From Cepaea nemoralis (lineage: Eukaryota; Mollusca; Gastropoda; Stylommatophora; Helicidae): 64,000 bases of DNA. Under the pieces are notes generated by a model that saw nothing but the letters and a program-made list of their open reading frames with translations, searched no databases and was not told where the DNA came from. Each line of letters begins with the position of its first letter. Within the stretch, counting starts at the first letter, position 1. Of this stretch, positions 30,422 to 40,402 are shown piece by piece. The stretch is from NCBI GenBank assembly GCA_014155875.1, contig JACEFZ010028298.1, forward strand, positions 115,001 through 179,000, read 5' to 3'. The position numbers and the translations under genes were made by a program.

Positions 30422-30566
30422 ACTCACAAAAAATTTATTGGTTGGTGTTCATTTAAAATGAAGCTTGCCTTTTCAGTTCTTTTTGCTAGAATAATGAATT
30501 CTTTGTCATGAAGTGTACTCCTGTTGACTGATTAATGTACTGTTTATGAATAAGTTTGTACTAACT

Positions 30567-32322
30567 GTGGTTCAGTGTGTCAATGTACTAGGCTGTGATT
30601 CAGTTATGTCAATGTAGCTAGCTGTGATTCAGCATGTCAATGTGCTACCTGTGGTTCAGTGCGTCAATGTACTAGCTGTGATTCAGCATGTCAATGTACT
30701 TCCTGTGGTTCAGTGTGTCAATGTGCTAGCTGTGGTTCAGTGTGTCAATGTACTACCTGTGGTTCAGTATGTCAAAGTGCTAGCTGTGGTTCAGTATGTC
30801 AAAGTGCTAGCTGCGGTTCAGTGTGTCAATGTACTACCTGTGGTTCAGTATGTCAAAGTGCTAGCTGCGGTTCAGTATGTCAATGTACTAGCTGTGGTTC
30901 AGTATGTCAAAGTGCTAGCTGCGGTTCAGTATGTCAATGTACTACCTGTGGTTCAGTATGTCAAAGTGCTAGCTGTGGTTCAGTATGTCAATGTACTAGC
31001 TGTGGTTCAGTGTGTCAATGTACTACCTGTGGTTCAGTATGTCAAAGTGCTAGCTGTGGTTCAGTATGTCAATGTACTAGCTGTGGTTCAGTATGTCAAT
31101 GTACTAGCTGTGGTTCAGTATGTCAAAGTGCTAGCTGTGGTTCAGTATGTCAAAGTGCTAGCTGCGGTTCAGTGTGTCAATGTACTACCTGTGGTTCAGT
31201 ATGTCAAAGTGCTAGCTGTGGTTCAGTATGTCAAAGTGCTAGCTGTGGTTCAGTATGTCAAAGTGCTAGCTGTGGTTCAGTATGTCAAAGTGCTAGCTGC
31301 GGTTCAGTATGTCAATGTACTAGCTGTGGTTCAGTATGTCAAAGTGCTAGCTGGGGTTTCGTATTTTCAATGTACTCCCTGTGGTTCAGTAGTCAAAGTG
31401 CTAGCTGTGGTTCAGTATGTCAATGTACTAGCTGTGGTTCAGTGTGTCAATGTACAAACTGTGGTTCAGTATGTCAAAGTGCTAGCTGTGGTTCAGTTTT
31501 AAAATTACTAGCTGGGGTTTCAGTATGTCAATGTACTAGCTGTGGTTCAGTATGTCAAAGTGCTAGCTGTGGTTCAGTATGTCAAAGTGCTAGCTGTGGT
31601 TCAGTGTGTCAATGTACTACCTGTGGTTCAGTATGTCAAAGTGCTAGCTGTGGTTCAGTATGCCCAAAGTGCTAGCTGTGGTTCAGTATGTCAAAGTGCT
31701 AGCTGTGGTTCAGTATGTCAAAGTGCTAGCTGCGGTTCAGTATGTCAAAGTGCTAGCTGCGGTTCAGTGTGTCAATGTACTACCTGTGGTTCAGTATGTC
31801 AAAGTGCTAGCTGTGGTTCAGTATGTCAATGTACTAGCTGTGGTTCAGTATGTCAAAGTGCTAGCTGCGGTTCAGTGTGTCAATGTACTACCTGTGGTTC
31901 AGTGTGTCAATTTTACTACCTGTGGTTCAGTATGTCAAAGTGCTAGCTGCGGTTCAGTGTGTCAATGTGCTAGCTGTGATTTAGTATGTCAATGTGCTAG
32001 CTGTGATTCAGTGTGTCAATGTACTAGCTGTGATTCAGTGTGTCAATGTGCTAGCTGTGATTCAGTGTGTCAATGTGCTAGCTGTGATTCAGTATGTCAA
32101 TGTGCTAGCTGTGATTCAGTATGTCAATGTGCTAGCTGTGGTTCAGTATGTCAATGTACTACCTGTGGTTCAGTATGTCAATGTACTAGCTGTGATTCAG
32201 TGTGTCAATGTGCTAGCTGTGGTTTAGTGTGTCAATGTGCTAGCTGTGATTCAGTGTGTCAATGTGCTAGCTGTGATTCAGTGTGTCAATGTGCTAGCTG
32301 TGATTCAGTGTGCTAGCAGTAA
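30567..32322 (+). repeat. 27-bp minisatellite between the two genes
   Basis: About 64 units of 'agctgtggttcagtatgtca' plus 'aagtgct' or 'atgtact'. Two main variants ('caaagtgctagc', 'caatgtactacc') are interspersed in a recurring pattern from 30700 to 31940. The right block (31940-32320) uses 'tgattcagtgtgtcaatgtg'. Because 27 is a multiple of three, several long false Cys/Ser- or Val/Leu-rich frames run through it. Confidence 0.95.
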
Positions 32323-32329
32323 TTTAGCT

Positions 32330-32450
32330 GTGAAAAAAAAACCTCTCTCTCTCTCTCTCACTCCCCACGTCCCCCCCCCCCCCCCCCCCCCCTACACACA
32401 AAACACCATCACACACTATGCGCGCGCATGCACGCACAAGTAGGGAACAT
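32330..32450 (+). repeat. Low-complexity cluster
   Basis: A run, (CT)n, about 25 C, then CA and CG dinucleotide stretches. No gene. Confidence 0.85.
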
Positions 32451-32748
32451 TAAGGCACAGATGTGTCTTGTCTCCTTGTTTGTTTAATCTTACAGAGGTC
32501 ACAGTGTCTCACAAGGGTTCAACATCAGCTGTCAACATTCACTATGTGAGGAAAGACAGACAACGTATTCCACCATGCAGGCATAAAAACTGATGGCCCT
32601 AGCACTTCATATACCCTCAACAGGCTCCAAAAACATACTAACATATAAAAGCACATTTGCCTCTACAAGGCATCATCCATAACAACACCGTAACATAACA
32701 TAGCATTTCTGACATAGCAAATTAGTACCCTTAATGCCATAACTGCTC

Positions 32749-32862
32749 GGCACTTCTGGCCCAACAACAGCAGCACTTCTGGCCCAACAACAGCACTTCT
32801 GGCTCAACAACAACAGCACTTCCGGCTCAACAACAGCACTGTTGGCTCAACAACAACAAAAC
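32749..32862 (+). repeat. ~22-bp tandem repeat
   Basis: Five units of 'gcacttctggcccaacaaca', some with an extra ACA. Confidence 0.85.
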
Positions 32863-33054
32863 ATGTTCTAAATGACAAAACCATTTAATAAAGTGACCAG
32901 AATTCTGTAGGCGCTAATATAAAATCTTAGTTGGATACACATTATACTTGCCAGCATATAGAATTGAAGTATTGCCTGAGTTATATACTGACTACTGAAT
33001 TTAAGAATCAACACACAATCGCACTTATAGATGTTGAACAAGTGGTAGTAGCCT

Positions 33055-33222
33055 AAGGGTTGGCCCAATCACTAATGCATAAAATAGCAAGTGGGCAGTG
33101 GCTTGTGGGTATGGCACCAATCACTAATGCATAAAGTGACAAGTGGGAGTGGCTTAAAGGTATGGCACCAACCACTGACCAATAAAGAGGCCAAGTGGGA
33201 GTGGCTAAAGAGAATGGCACCT
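33055..33222 (+). repeat. ~57-bp tandem repeat
   Basis: Three units beginning 'aatcactaatgcataaa' or 'aaccactgaccaataaa' and containing 'caagtgggagtggct' and 'ggcacc'. Confidence 0.8.
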
Positions 33223-33468
33223 TGGAAAAGCAAGGGGCTGTGTCAAACATTCTGTGAATGCCAGTCTTCACATGCGATGTGTCAGACCATCACCTATACT
33301 AGATTCAGCTATTGTAGGGGTGAGATGACCAGTTTTCTTTTCTGCATATTTTTCTTTGCCAAACTTTCTCTACACCCTATTTTATGAATGCCAAGCTTCC
33401 CAGACTAATCGTCAACCTATTAGACTAAATTTTCTTTTGACTACGAGCAATGCCATTTGTCCTTGGAT

Positions 33469-33552
33469 CATCATCATGTGCCATGCTGATAAGCATGGGC
33501 GGTCATGTTTCACCACCTACACAATCACCAGAGTTGTGGATCAGATGATTTT
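33469..33552 (-). mobile_element. RTE-like LINE extreme 3' end
   Basis: 'tcatcatcatgtgccatgct' to 'caccagagttgtggatca' matches 22110-22190 and 27445-27515. Only the tail and the last ~80 bp remain. Confidence 0.6.
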
Positions 33553-33609
33553 AATAACAAACATTTTCTGATTGACAAGATTTCTGGAATAGTAAACACA
33601 CATACTAAC

Positions 33610-33945
33610 ATACAATACATGCCGTGCTGAATCATGACCCAGTTACATCCTGACATGTCTGTCCACAGATGTGAGACACGCCCACCCTGGGCCCAACCCC
33701 AGCCAGCCCATACATGCCATGCTGAATCATGACCCTGTTACATGCTGACATGCCTGTCTACAGATGTGAAGTTCCAGTACCTGTCTTGCACACCCCACTG
33801 GTTTCTGAGCTTGGAGAGGGGCAGGAACACTCTGTAGCACAGTTTCGGTGAAGATGGTGCTGTAGTAGTAGGCCAGGCTACTTCAACCTCACTCCAATAA
33901 ATGCAAGACGTTTCCGGGGCTCAGACTACCTGGACACCAATGCAT
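33610..33945 (+). repeat. Dispersed repeat J, copy 2
   Basis: 'ccagccagcccatacatgcc', 'ctgtcttgcacaccccactg' and 'ttcaacctcactccaataaa' match 15605-15885. The left 90 bp ('tgctgaatcatgacccagtt') is a partial tandem duplication of the segment at 33721. Confidence 0.55.
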
Positions 33946-34264
33946 TTGACTTCAAAAGTTTGAAATCACATTCTTCCAGAAGATCCACAAACAACTACAA
34001 TAACAACAAACATACAACAACAACTTAAACACATAAGAAACAAACAATATGTTGCACGATTTATGCCTGGCATATTTCGCAGCATCTCATCAGGTGCTTA
34101 CTGCAGCTATATATCATATGGCGTGAGTAAATGAATAATACTTGAGCTGAAACAATTAAAACACAAAGTTGCAGGTATTGTTCAAATGTGGAACATCTGT
34201 GAACCCCACGGTAATTTAAAATTTAACACAAAACCAAAAGACCGGTGGCGCAGCTTGTAGTCAA

Positions 34265-34500
34265 AAGAAAAGTTAGTTGCATAGCTTTTACAGGACGTCA
34301 CAGTCAACCCCAGTGTTTTGTGGCTGTTTGTGATTTCTTGGCTAGATTTTTGTTCAGTGGTTTGACATTGATTTCTGAATGACCGGCACTCATACCATTG
34401 CATGAAAACCTACGCAAGGCGGTCTGCTTCCAAATTGCTTGCAGCTGTGTTTTCAACCCAGTATGCGGGATTACGAATTGCATCGATAACCCCCTCGCCT
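34265..34500 (-). mobile_element. SINE B, minus copy
   Basis: 'gcatagcttttacaggacgt', 'gaatgaccggcactcatacc', 'caaggcggtctgcttccaaa' and the head 'gattacgaattgcatcgata'. Downstream of the APEH stop codon. Confidence 0.8.
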
Positions 34501-34536
34501 CAGAGACAAAATAAAATGTAATCTAAATATTGCCGA

Positions 34537-34542
34537 TTTATT
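34537..34542 (-). terminator. Candidate APEH poly(A) signal
   Basis: 'tttatt' on plus gives AATAAA on the minus strand about 330 bp after the APEH stop. It is the nearest canonical hexamer seen; no cleavage evidence. Confidence 0.35.
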
Positions 34543-34826
34543 CACTTCAAATGATATATAACTCTGCAGTATGCACCTGGCGAGATGCAGCAAACTATGT
34601 AAATCATGCAACATATTTTGTGGTACTTCTGTGTTTAAATTCACTTGGTTAATACACTGTTTTAAACAAAAACAATCCATATACTCAAACTCACTTAAGG
34701 ATCTAAGAATACCACAGATACAACATGTGAGTTAAGTATGTAAAAGAACAATTAATCAAAACTAGTAATGAGTTTCCTCTGAGACTACTTCAGTCTCTGT
34801 GTTCGGTCTGCCCAGACAAGTCCACT

Positions 34827-34920
34827 TGTAGGAGCTGAGCCAATGAACTGTGTCAGCCTGCGCTTCCATGGGTTCAAATGTGGGAGCTGAACCAGAGAAC
34901 TGTGTTCACCATGCAGTCAG
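34827..34920 (-). repeat. Tandem duplication of the APEH coding end in its 3' UTR
   Basis: 'tgtgggagctgaaccagaga' plus 'actgtgttcacc' (coding end) and 'tgtaggagctgagccaatga' plus 'actgtgtcagcc' (3' UTR) are diverged copies 53 bp apart. Confidence 0.6.
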
Positions 34921-34973
34921 CATCGGCCTCCACGTCATCGATGCTGTGGTTGTTGCCAGGGTAGGTCTGCATC
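34874..34973 (-). CDS. APEH: Acylaminoacyl-peptidase, terminal exon (catalytic His)
   Basis: Last coding exon of acylaminoacyl-peptidase, a cytosolic S9-family serine hydrolase that removes N-acetylated residues from blocked peptides. On minus the acceptor is 'cacctggaatgttccag'. The first base completes Arg (AG+G) from the exon at 39138. The frame reads 'MQTYPGNNHSIDDVEADAD', then 'CMVNTVLWFSSHI' and TGA at 34874. The His in 'GNNHSI' sits where the family has its catalytic His, and 'NTVLWFSSHI' corresponds to the usual N-A-V-L-W-L-x-x-H-L end, so the protein ends at its normal place. The end of this coding exon is partly duplicated just downstream in the 3' UTR (34827-34867). Confidence is high because four adjoining exons agree in phase and family alignment. 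Confidence 0.9.
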
Positions 34974-35038
34974 CTGGAACATTCCAGGTGTAAGTGAATC
35001 AGAATTGTTTGGAATATATACACAGGTGTAGTATTTAA

Positions 35039-35251
35039 TTGATTCAGTGCTGAAGGATAATATATGTGTCCTCCCATCTGGACAGAAGGATGAAATATCA
35101 CCACACTAGGGTCATTGTCTAATTTGCTTTGTTTTTTGGCATCTTCCGCAATTTCAATGCTCACGGAATGGAAATGTCCATTATAATACTTGTCCATTTG
35201 ATTGTGTACTGTGTTTAATCCAAACCTTCATTTTGTTTGACACTGAATCTG
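35039..35251 (+). mobile_element. MITE K, copy 1, TTAA-flanked
   Basis: The ends 'ttgattcagtgctg' and 'gacactgaatctg' are inverted repeats and both flanks are TTAA. The inside shares 'tgtgtcctcccatctggaca' and 'catttgattgtgtac' with copy 2. TTAA flanks are typical of piggyBac-type insertion; the family has no coding capacity here. It lies in the APEH intron between 34974 and 39137. Confidence 0.7.
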
Positions 35252-35261
35252 TTAAGTGCTA

Positions 35262-35680
35262 ATGCCAGGGCTACAAGAAACAAGTACAGTGACATTTGGG
35301 TACTAGTGACATCAGAAGTACAAATGACATAATTACCACAAGTGGCAACAGGGTAAAAATGGCATTTGGTGTACAAGGCACAATGTGAACACTAATAGAA
35401 GTGTGGAACATTAGGAGTACAAGTAACTGTACAAATTACAATAGGGATACATAGAAGTGAATAATGCAGGTAGCAACATTAGGGTGCATCAAACATGACT
35501 GAAAAATGTGTCAGTAACATTAGGTATAACAACACAGAACTGAAGAATGCAACAAGTGACATCATCAGAGCTGAAGATTATAACAAGTGACACAAGGAAT
35601 ACAAACATGACTGAAAAATGTGACAGTAACATTAGGGACACCAACACAGAACTGAAGAATGTAACAAGTGACATCATCAG
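35262..35680 (+). repeat. Degenerate repeat of 'acaagtgacat' pieces
   Basis: A ~109-bp duplication ('catgactgaaaaatgtgtca' to 'aagtgacatcatcagagct' at 35494 and 35603) sits within older degenerate copies. The LINE at 35693 inserted in it. Confidence 0.6.
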
Positions 35681-35692
35681 AGCTAAAGAATG

Positions 35693-36597
35693 TTAGTTAG
35701 TTAGTTATCAGTTGGGGTATCTTCGTTGCACTCCGGACATGTCCATAGGTGCTCAGATCCTCCCCCCAGCATATGCATCAGCGTCCGGTGGCTAATAGTG
35801 CCAGTTCTGTGTTGGTTGACGAGGCGCTTTGTTTTCCCGATGTACCTCTCGCGTCTGGCTGTGCCGATTCTTACTCCCAGGTCTTTCATCCTGGAAAGCG
35901 ATGTGGAATCATTGACGTCAAAGTCCTCTGTTCTCGCCATATCTTTAAGGGCGTTAATAACATCGGCACGATCCATGGGCTGGCCATCTACAGGGGGTGC
36001 AGAGCCAGCCAATTTATCAGCTCGTTCATTTCCCTCGACTCCCGCATGTCCCGGGACGAAGATGAAGGTGACTTTGCGGACAACAGACTTCCGCAGGGAC
36101 TCAGTCCACTGTCTACGTACAGATCCAGCTTCGACCTTCTGAATCATGCTCATTGAATCACTTAGTACACACACTGTTGGTATAATGCTGTGATTCCAGC
36201 CATATGAAAGCCTGTGTAACTGCCATCACCTCCATCGTCATGCTGCTCGTGGTCATAGAGTGGGCACCACTGGATTCTTGAACGGTTCGGCCCGCTGAAC
36301 GGGCTGTAAATGCCCACGCACTTCTCTGCTGCTTTACAACAGATCCACTTCGGGGCTATCTGAATGATCATAGATGAGCGCGTTAACCTCCGCATTGACA
36401 GCGGCAGTGTTCTGCTCTCTGCACCGTCTGTCGAGTGTGATAATGCAGGAGAAGGTACACTTAAAAGCTGGAGGCACCGGCACCCATTCCTTGCCGGGGT
36501 TGATACTGGTAAGACTGCAGACCTGTCCGACGACATCTTCCGCCCGACCCATCCATGATTTGCCCCTCTTTAGCCTGTCACCCTTTTCTCTGAATAC
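35693..36597 (-). mobile_element. RNase H-type LINE, 5'-truncated, with 12-bp target duplication
   Basis: Flanked by 'agctaaagaatg' at 35681-35692 and 36598-36609. On minus the RNase H domain starts near 36440 ('LDRRCREQNTAAVNAEVNAL', frameshifted). It continues 'VLSDSMSMIQKVEAGSVRR', 'FIFVPGHAGVEGNERADKLA' (intact V-P-G-H-A-G-V-x-G-N-E-R-A-D box) and ends 'GGGSEHLWTCPECNEDTPTDN'. The tail is (CTAA)n. It is the best copy of this LINE family in the window and is inserted in an APEH intron in the sense orientation of that gene. Confidence 0.8.
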
Positions 36598-36689
36598 AGC
36601 TAAAGAATGTAACAAGTGACAAAGATATACACATAATTTTCAAAGCTTCTTTTCTCATTACACAATCATAGAACACTGCCTCTTATAAT

Positions 36690-36870
36690 TGAATATAATG
36701 CCCTTCTTTCATTATCATTTTCCAGACAATCATTAGTTATTCTGGCTGTCGTAGATTTTCACAACATTCGTCTCATAAGCCACATCTCCAATGCTTCCAA
36801 GCTTATTAAAATTTGTTTGTTCATATTCCAAGATTCACTATTAAACAGCAGAACAGGTTCTACTACACAA
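36690..36870 (-). mobile_element. RTE-like reverse transcriptase C-terminal relic
   Basis: The minus frame shows 'CVVEPVLLFNSESWNMNKQI' and 'LISLEALEMWLMRRML', equivalent to the 'LYGSETWT ... LEMW' region after the catalytic block. Short and degraded. Confidence 0.55.
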
Positions 36871-37149
36871 GTTTTCAGTACTCTTTCTGAATGCCATTAA
36901 ATTACGTAAAACTTATTTTGGGGTTGAACAACTGACAATCATTTGTTTAACGTGTAGGCAATTGTAAGGGCAATACCACGGTAGATACTTCCATGTAAGA
37001 GTGTAATTGTGTTACATAAGTCCTAAAATTATGTGGTGAAGCAACCAACTCTCTTCCCCACAAGCATTTTTTCCCCTGGGACTTTCTTTAATACCTATCT
37101 GAACTGACTGGCTTGACCACAAAGGCTTTTTTTGTTTCTTCTTCTGTCC

Positions 37150-37362
37150 TTTGTTCCCCAAAGAAACATAGGTCTTCAACTGACCTACTCCACGCCATCC
37201 TATCTTTTGCTGTCTCATGCTGCTCCATCCACATATCTGGATGGCTAGGGCACATTGCATGGTCGAGACAAGAATACAGAGCCCAACCATGACTCTGGTG
37301 ATTGTGTAAGGTGGCGAAACATGACAGCCCACGCCTATTGGCATGGCACATCATGATCATGA
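37150..37362 (+). mobile_element. RTE-like LINE 3' end, plus
   Basis: 'gactctggtgattgtgtaag' plus 'gtggcgaaacatgac', then 'ggcatggcacatcatgatca', is the 3' end seen reversed at 22110 and 27445. The tail is ATGATCATGAT. Confidence 0.6.
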
Positions 37363-37379
37363 TATACATCTGGAAATAA

Positions 37380-37760
37380 GTTCTGTGTGGAGTGACTTGG
37401 GCAGCTCAGCAAGACAAAGGTCAAAAGCATATCAAAGATTCTCTATCTAGGGCATGCAGGTGTACAAGGAAATGAATAGGCTGGTAGACTGGCTGCTGCA
37501 CCTCTGAGCGAGAACTACTTTATGACCAGGCTGATGTGGTGAAGGACCAAGAGGAAAGTGCAGCAAAACAGACAGAAGCGGTTGATTCTTCAACAGGGAG
37601 TCAGCAGTGGGCCTGGATGACACTAACCATGCAGGGCAGACTTTGGATGTTGGATCAGGTTGCCATGGATACCCCCAGCATGGGAACTCTTCTGTGGGTA
37701 CTGCAGAAGGAGACAGAGCACTTGTGGCATTGTCCTGAATGCAAATTATGTTGATTCTAA
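37380..37760 (+). mobile_element. RNase H-type LINE 3' end, plus
   Basis: The C-terminal frame reads 'DTPSMGTLLWVLQKETEHLW' and 'CPECKLC', then a stop. Upstream 'ctatctagggcatgcaggtg' to 'acaaggaaatgaataggctg' is a worn form of the V-P-G-H-A-G-V-x-G-N-E box. Confidence 0.6.
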
Positions 37761-37971
37761 AGCATTAACTGATTCAGTGCCGAAGGATTATATATCGCCA
37801 AATGTGTCCTCCCATTTGAACAGAAAGATGATATATTGCCAAATATGCCCTCCCATTTGAACAGAAGGGTGATATATCGCCATACTAAGGTCATCGTGAT
37901 ATACGTTTTGTTTCTTGGTATCTTCCACAATTTCATTGCTCAGTGAATGGAAATTTACATGATAACACTTG

Positions 37972-38955
37972 TTTCGAGGTCAGCATGGCCAAATGTATAA
38001 TCACGCTCACTCTGAAAATATCCAGTGTTCTGAGGTAAGGGGTTCAACCCCCTACACCAGTCAATTGGACTAAAATGTGACTTCTCGTCTTTGATTTGGG
38101 GACATAAAAGGATCTCTGAAGTCAGAGTGGGTTCACCTGATGGTAAGGGACACTGGTAATAGGAAAACCAATCCACGCACAAAATTCAGTCCAGTGCTAC
38201 TTAAAGTAGCATGTATGGAGTACGCTTGAGGTTAACCCTTTACAGGGCAAAACGTCCATTTGCGGCCGATCGCTTAAACGAGCAGATGGCCTGAAACCAC
38301 CCGATACTATTATGCATTGTAAAAACGCGATCTCTCGGCTTTCCGACACTTCCGACGGCTACTTTCACTTTCGCCGATAGCTTGACAACGTGGCCGCCAT
38401 TTGTAAGCGCCTACTATGAATTTGAACGGACTTTTACAGACTTTTTTTGATAGTTTTCAGGATTTTTACACTTAAGTTTTTCAAAATAGATTTTGGCGAT
38501 TCTTCAAGTGATAGCCGAGATTTCGCTAGGTTCAATTTAAGTGACATTAAAGGGCACAAATTTGACTATTAATCGCAGCTAGATATCAGTGAAAAGCGTT
38601 ACTTTGCATTAGCAGTCTGAGTCGGACTTTAAAGAAAGTGATTATGATTCTGAAAATGTGTTTGTAAATTGCCGTATAGATGACGGAAAATCACAAACAA
38701 TATGCTGTATTTTGTAAATATTTGTGTTCTAATATGGATTACCGACAACAATCATGTGAGTAACATATTCTGCATGCTTTTCCCTTCATTGTGTTGTTTA
38801 TTTAACTAAAATCGGTTGACTAACACCTTATTTGTGATGTTTTTACTAACGCAACACGAAATTTTACCGAACCTGAAAAAATCTTGCCCGTTCAGGGCTA
38901 AAAAATGGACAAGCGTCTGCCCGGTAAAGGGTTAAAGTGCGCGAGCGCCAAAAAG
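37972..38955 (+). mobile_element. SINE A inserted in MITE K and split by a piggyBac-like element
   Basis: The SINE A head 'gaggtcagcatggccaaatg', B box 'aggggttcaaccccctacac' and core 'gaagtcagagtgggttcacc' run to 38235. The tail 'gtgcgcgagcgccaaaaag' resumes at 38936. 'cacttgttt' and 'acattgtt' at the two edges may be the SINE's target duplication. Confidence 0.8.
38236..38931 (+). mobile_element. piggyBac-like non-autonomous element, TTAA target
   Basis: 696 bp with TTAA on both sides. The left end CCCTTTACAGGGCAAAACG and right end 'gtctgcccggtaaaggg' are inverted repeats, followed inside by TCCATTT and AAATGGA. CCCTTT/TTAA is the piggyBac superfamily signature. Near 38610 a short frame, 'QSESDFKESDYDSENVF', resembles the acidic N-terminus of such transposases. 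No catalytic domain remains. Confidence 0.8.
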
Positions 38956-39137
38956 AACATTGTTCATTTGATTGTGCACCTTGGTTGGTCCAAACCTATG
39001 TTTTGTTTGACACTGAATCAGTTACAGCATGGTTTTTGTATGTTTTACCAAGAAAATTCAAGCCACAATACCCCTACAAACAATAGAAGGTGATTTGTAA
39101 CAAGGTCATTAAACAAGAACACAGTGCAGGGGCTTAC

Positions 39138-39244
39138 CTAACTGGAACCTGCCGAGCTTTCAAAGCACGTAGATACTCTAAACCTTGGGTGTTTGGAACC
39201 CGTTTGTCATCCTGTCCGAGCATTAAAAGTAATGGTGTCTTGAC
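39138..39244 (-). CDS. APEH: Acylaminoacyl-peptidase, penultimate exon (catalytic Asp)
   Basis: A 107-bp exon on minus between 'gatatctgcaattacag' and GTAAGC. It enters in phase 0 and leaves in phase 2. It reads 'VKTPLLLMLGQDDKRVPNTQ', 'GLEYLRALKARQVPV' and the first two bases of Arg. 'LMLGQ-D/E-D-x-R-V-P' and 'G-x-E-Y-x-R-A-L-K' are hallmark blocks of this enzyme. The second Asp of 'GQDD' is the catalytic Asp of the Ser-Asp-His triad. The exon is intact, and upstream and downstream phases fit exactly. The intron before it (39245-52132) is 12.9 kb and holds a 60-bp array and an LTR retrotransposon. Confidence 0.95.
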
Positions 39245-39369
39245 CTGTAATTGCAGATATCATAGAGATGAAACATCTTACATCATCTCAGTTCTTACAC
39301 AAATACAGCACATAATCACATAAACTCACATAGTTGTTACACTACTATTCCTCAATAAGTCCAATTTTC

Positions 39370-39800
39370 CACTTTATACAACCACTGTATCTATCATTTC
39401 CTCTAGTTCTTTCTGACTTGTTGCTATTAATACTATCATCAGAATAATGTAAATGATTTATATTATGTTCACCAACCAGGATCTCATATTTTCTGTAGAT
39501 ATTGTATGTTCACTGTACAATGAAAACAAATCAGGAGATATTACACATCCTTGTCTACACATCCATGCACTGAAATGTTCCTAACAGGTAGTTGATTCTT
39601 ATGTCTGCTGTCTATTCCAACATATGTTCTTTAGTATTTGCAGATCTTAGCCAACAATGTTTAGTTGTTCTAGCAGTCTCATTATTTCCTCATATTTCAC
39701 ATTGTCAAATTCTTTTGTGAAGTCTGTGAAGCATAAGTACAGATCTGTTTTTCCTTCTTTAGCTCTTTGTAATTATGTTCTGAGAATGTATTTGGCATTG
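39370..39800 (-). pseudogene. RTE-like reverse transcriptase fragment
   Basis: Minus frames show 'DLYLCFTDFTKEFDNVKYEE' (catalytic-aspartate block) and 'RQGCVISPDLFSLYSE', the usual G-x-R-Q-G-C-x-x-S-P block. Stops occur in between. It stops at the edge of the 60-bp array. Confidence 0.65.
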
Positions 39801-40141
39801 TGCACATACATGGCCCACCAATCAGCCCACACTTACATTAACACAAGAATACCACATTCACACAAAAACATCATATTCACACTAGAACATCACAACCTAT
39901 CTTCACACACATGGCCCACCATTCAGCCTACCTGATCCACACTAAAACATCACAACCTATCTTCACATACATGACCCATCATACAGCCTACCTGATCCAC
40001 ACTAAAACATCACAAACTATCTTCACATACATGACCCATCATTCAGCCTACCTGAACCACACTAAAACATCACAAACTATCTTCACATACATGACCCATC
40101 ATTCAGGCTACCTAATCCACACTAAAACATCACAAATTATC
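39801..40141 (-). repeat. 60-bp minisatellite, left part, in APEH intron
   Basis: About six units of 'cacatacatggcccaccatt' plus 'cagcctacctgatccacact' plus 'aaaacatcacaaactatctt'. Each unit contains, on the minus strand, a copy of the 5' splice junction of the APEH exon at 52133 (TGTGGATCAG/GTAGGC). The array continues at 51402 beyond the LTR element that split it. Confidence 0.9.
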
Positions 40142-40402
40142 TGTAACAGAGTACCATCTCTGTTAATAGTTTAAGAGGGATTGATGTGCAAAGAATAGGC
40201 ACGGTTGAGCATCCTAGGAGGACGCTCAAGCCGTGACACGGGGCTTAGGGAAGTTAGTTACAGCCTGGATCTCAGATAGTCAACATCGATTATATTATAT
40301 CCAAACATCATGTAACCTGTTTTATACATTTGGACTTATTTCATTAAATAAACCTATTGAAGCTACAACTGGGACTCCGCTCATTACTTGTTTGCTCTGT
40401 TA
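40142..40402 (+). repeat. 5' LTR
   Basis: 261 bp from TGTAACAGAG to CTCTGTTA, with short inverted ends. 'ttatattatatcc' could be a TATA region and AATAAA at 40347 a poly(A) signal. Downstream 'ttggagccgcttaacc' at 40414 is a possible primer binding site; the tRNA is not identified. Confidence 0.8.

Larger units (their letters stand above)
37769..39021 (+). mobile_element. MITE K, copy 2, split by SINE A
   Basis: The ends CTGATTCAGTGCC and GACACTGAATCAG are inverted repeats; the left flank is TTAA and the right TTAC. The element's own 3' part ('ttgttcatttgattgtgcac') resumes at 38957 after a SINE A insertion, which is itself split by a piggyBac-like element. Confidence 0.75.

Noticed and set aside
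30624..32316. Long Val/Leu/Gln and Cys/Ser/Gln repeat ORFs (up to 338 codons)
   Set aside because: Product of the 27-bp array, open in more than one frame at once. No signal peptide or codon bias. The Cys-rich frame resembles neither galaxin nor a toxin family.
34889..34961. Plus-strand exon 'atgcag ... gccagg/gtaggt'
   Set aside because: The splice-like signals are the reverse of the APEH terminal exon; plus-strand frames give no family match.
35726..36156. Plus-strand ORFs of 138 and 135 codons
   Set aside because: Antisense shadows of the RNase H-type LINE on the minus strand.
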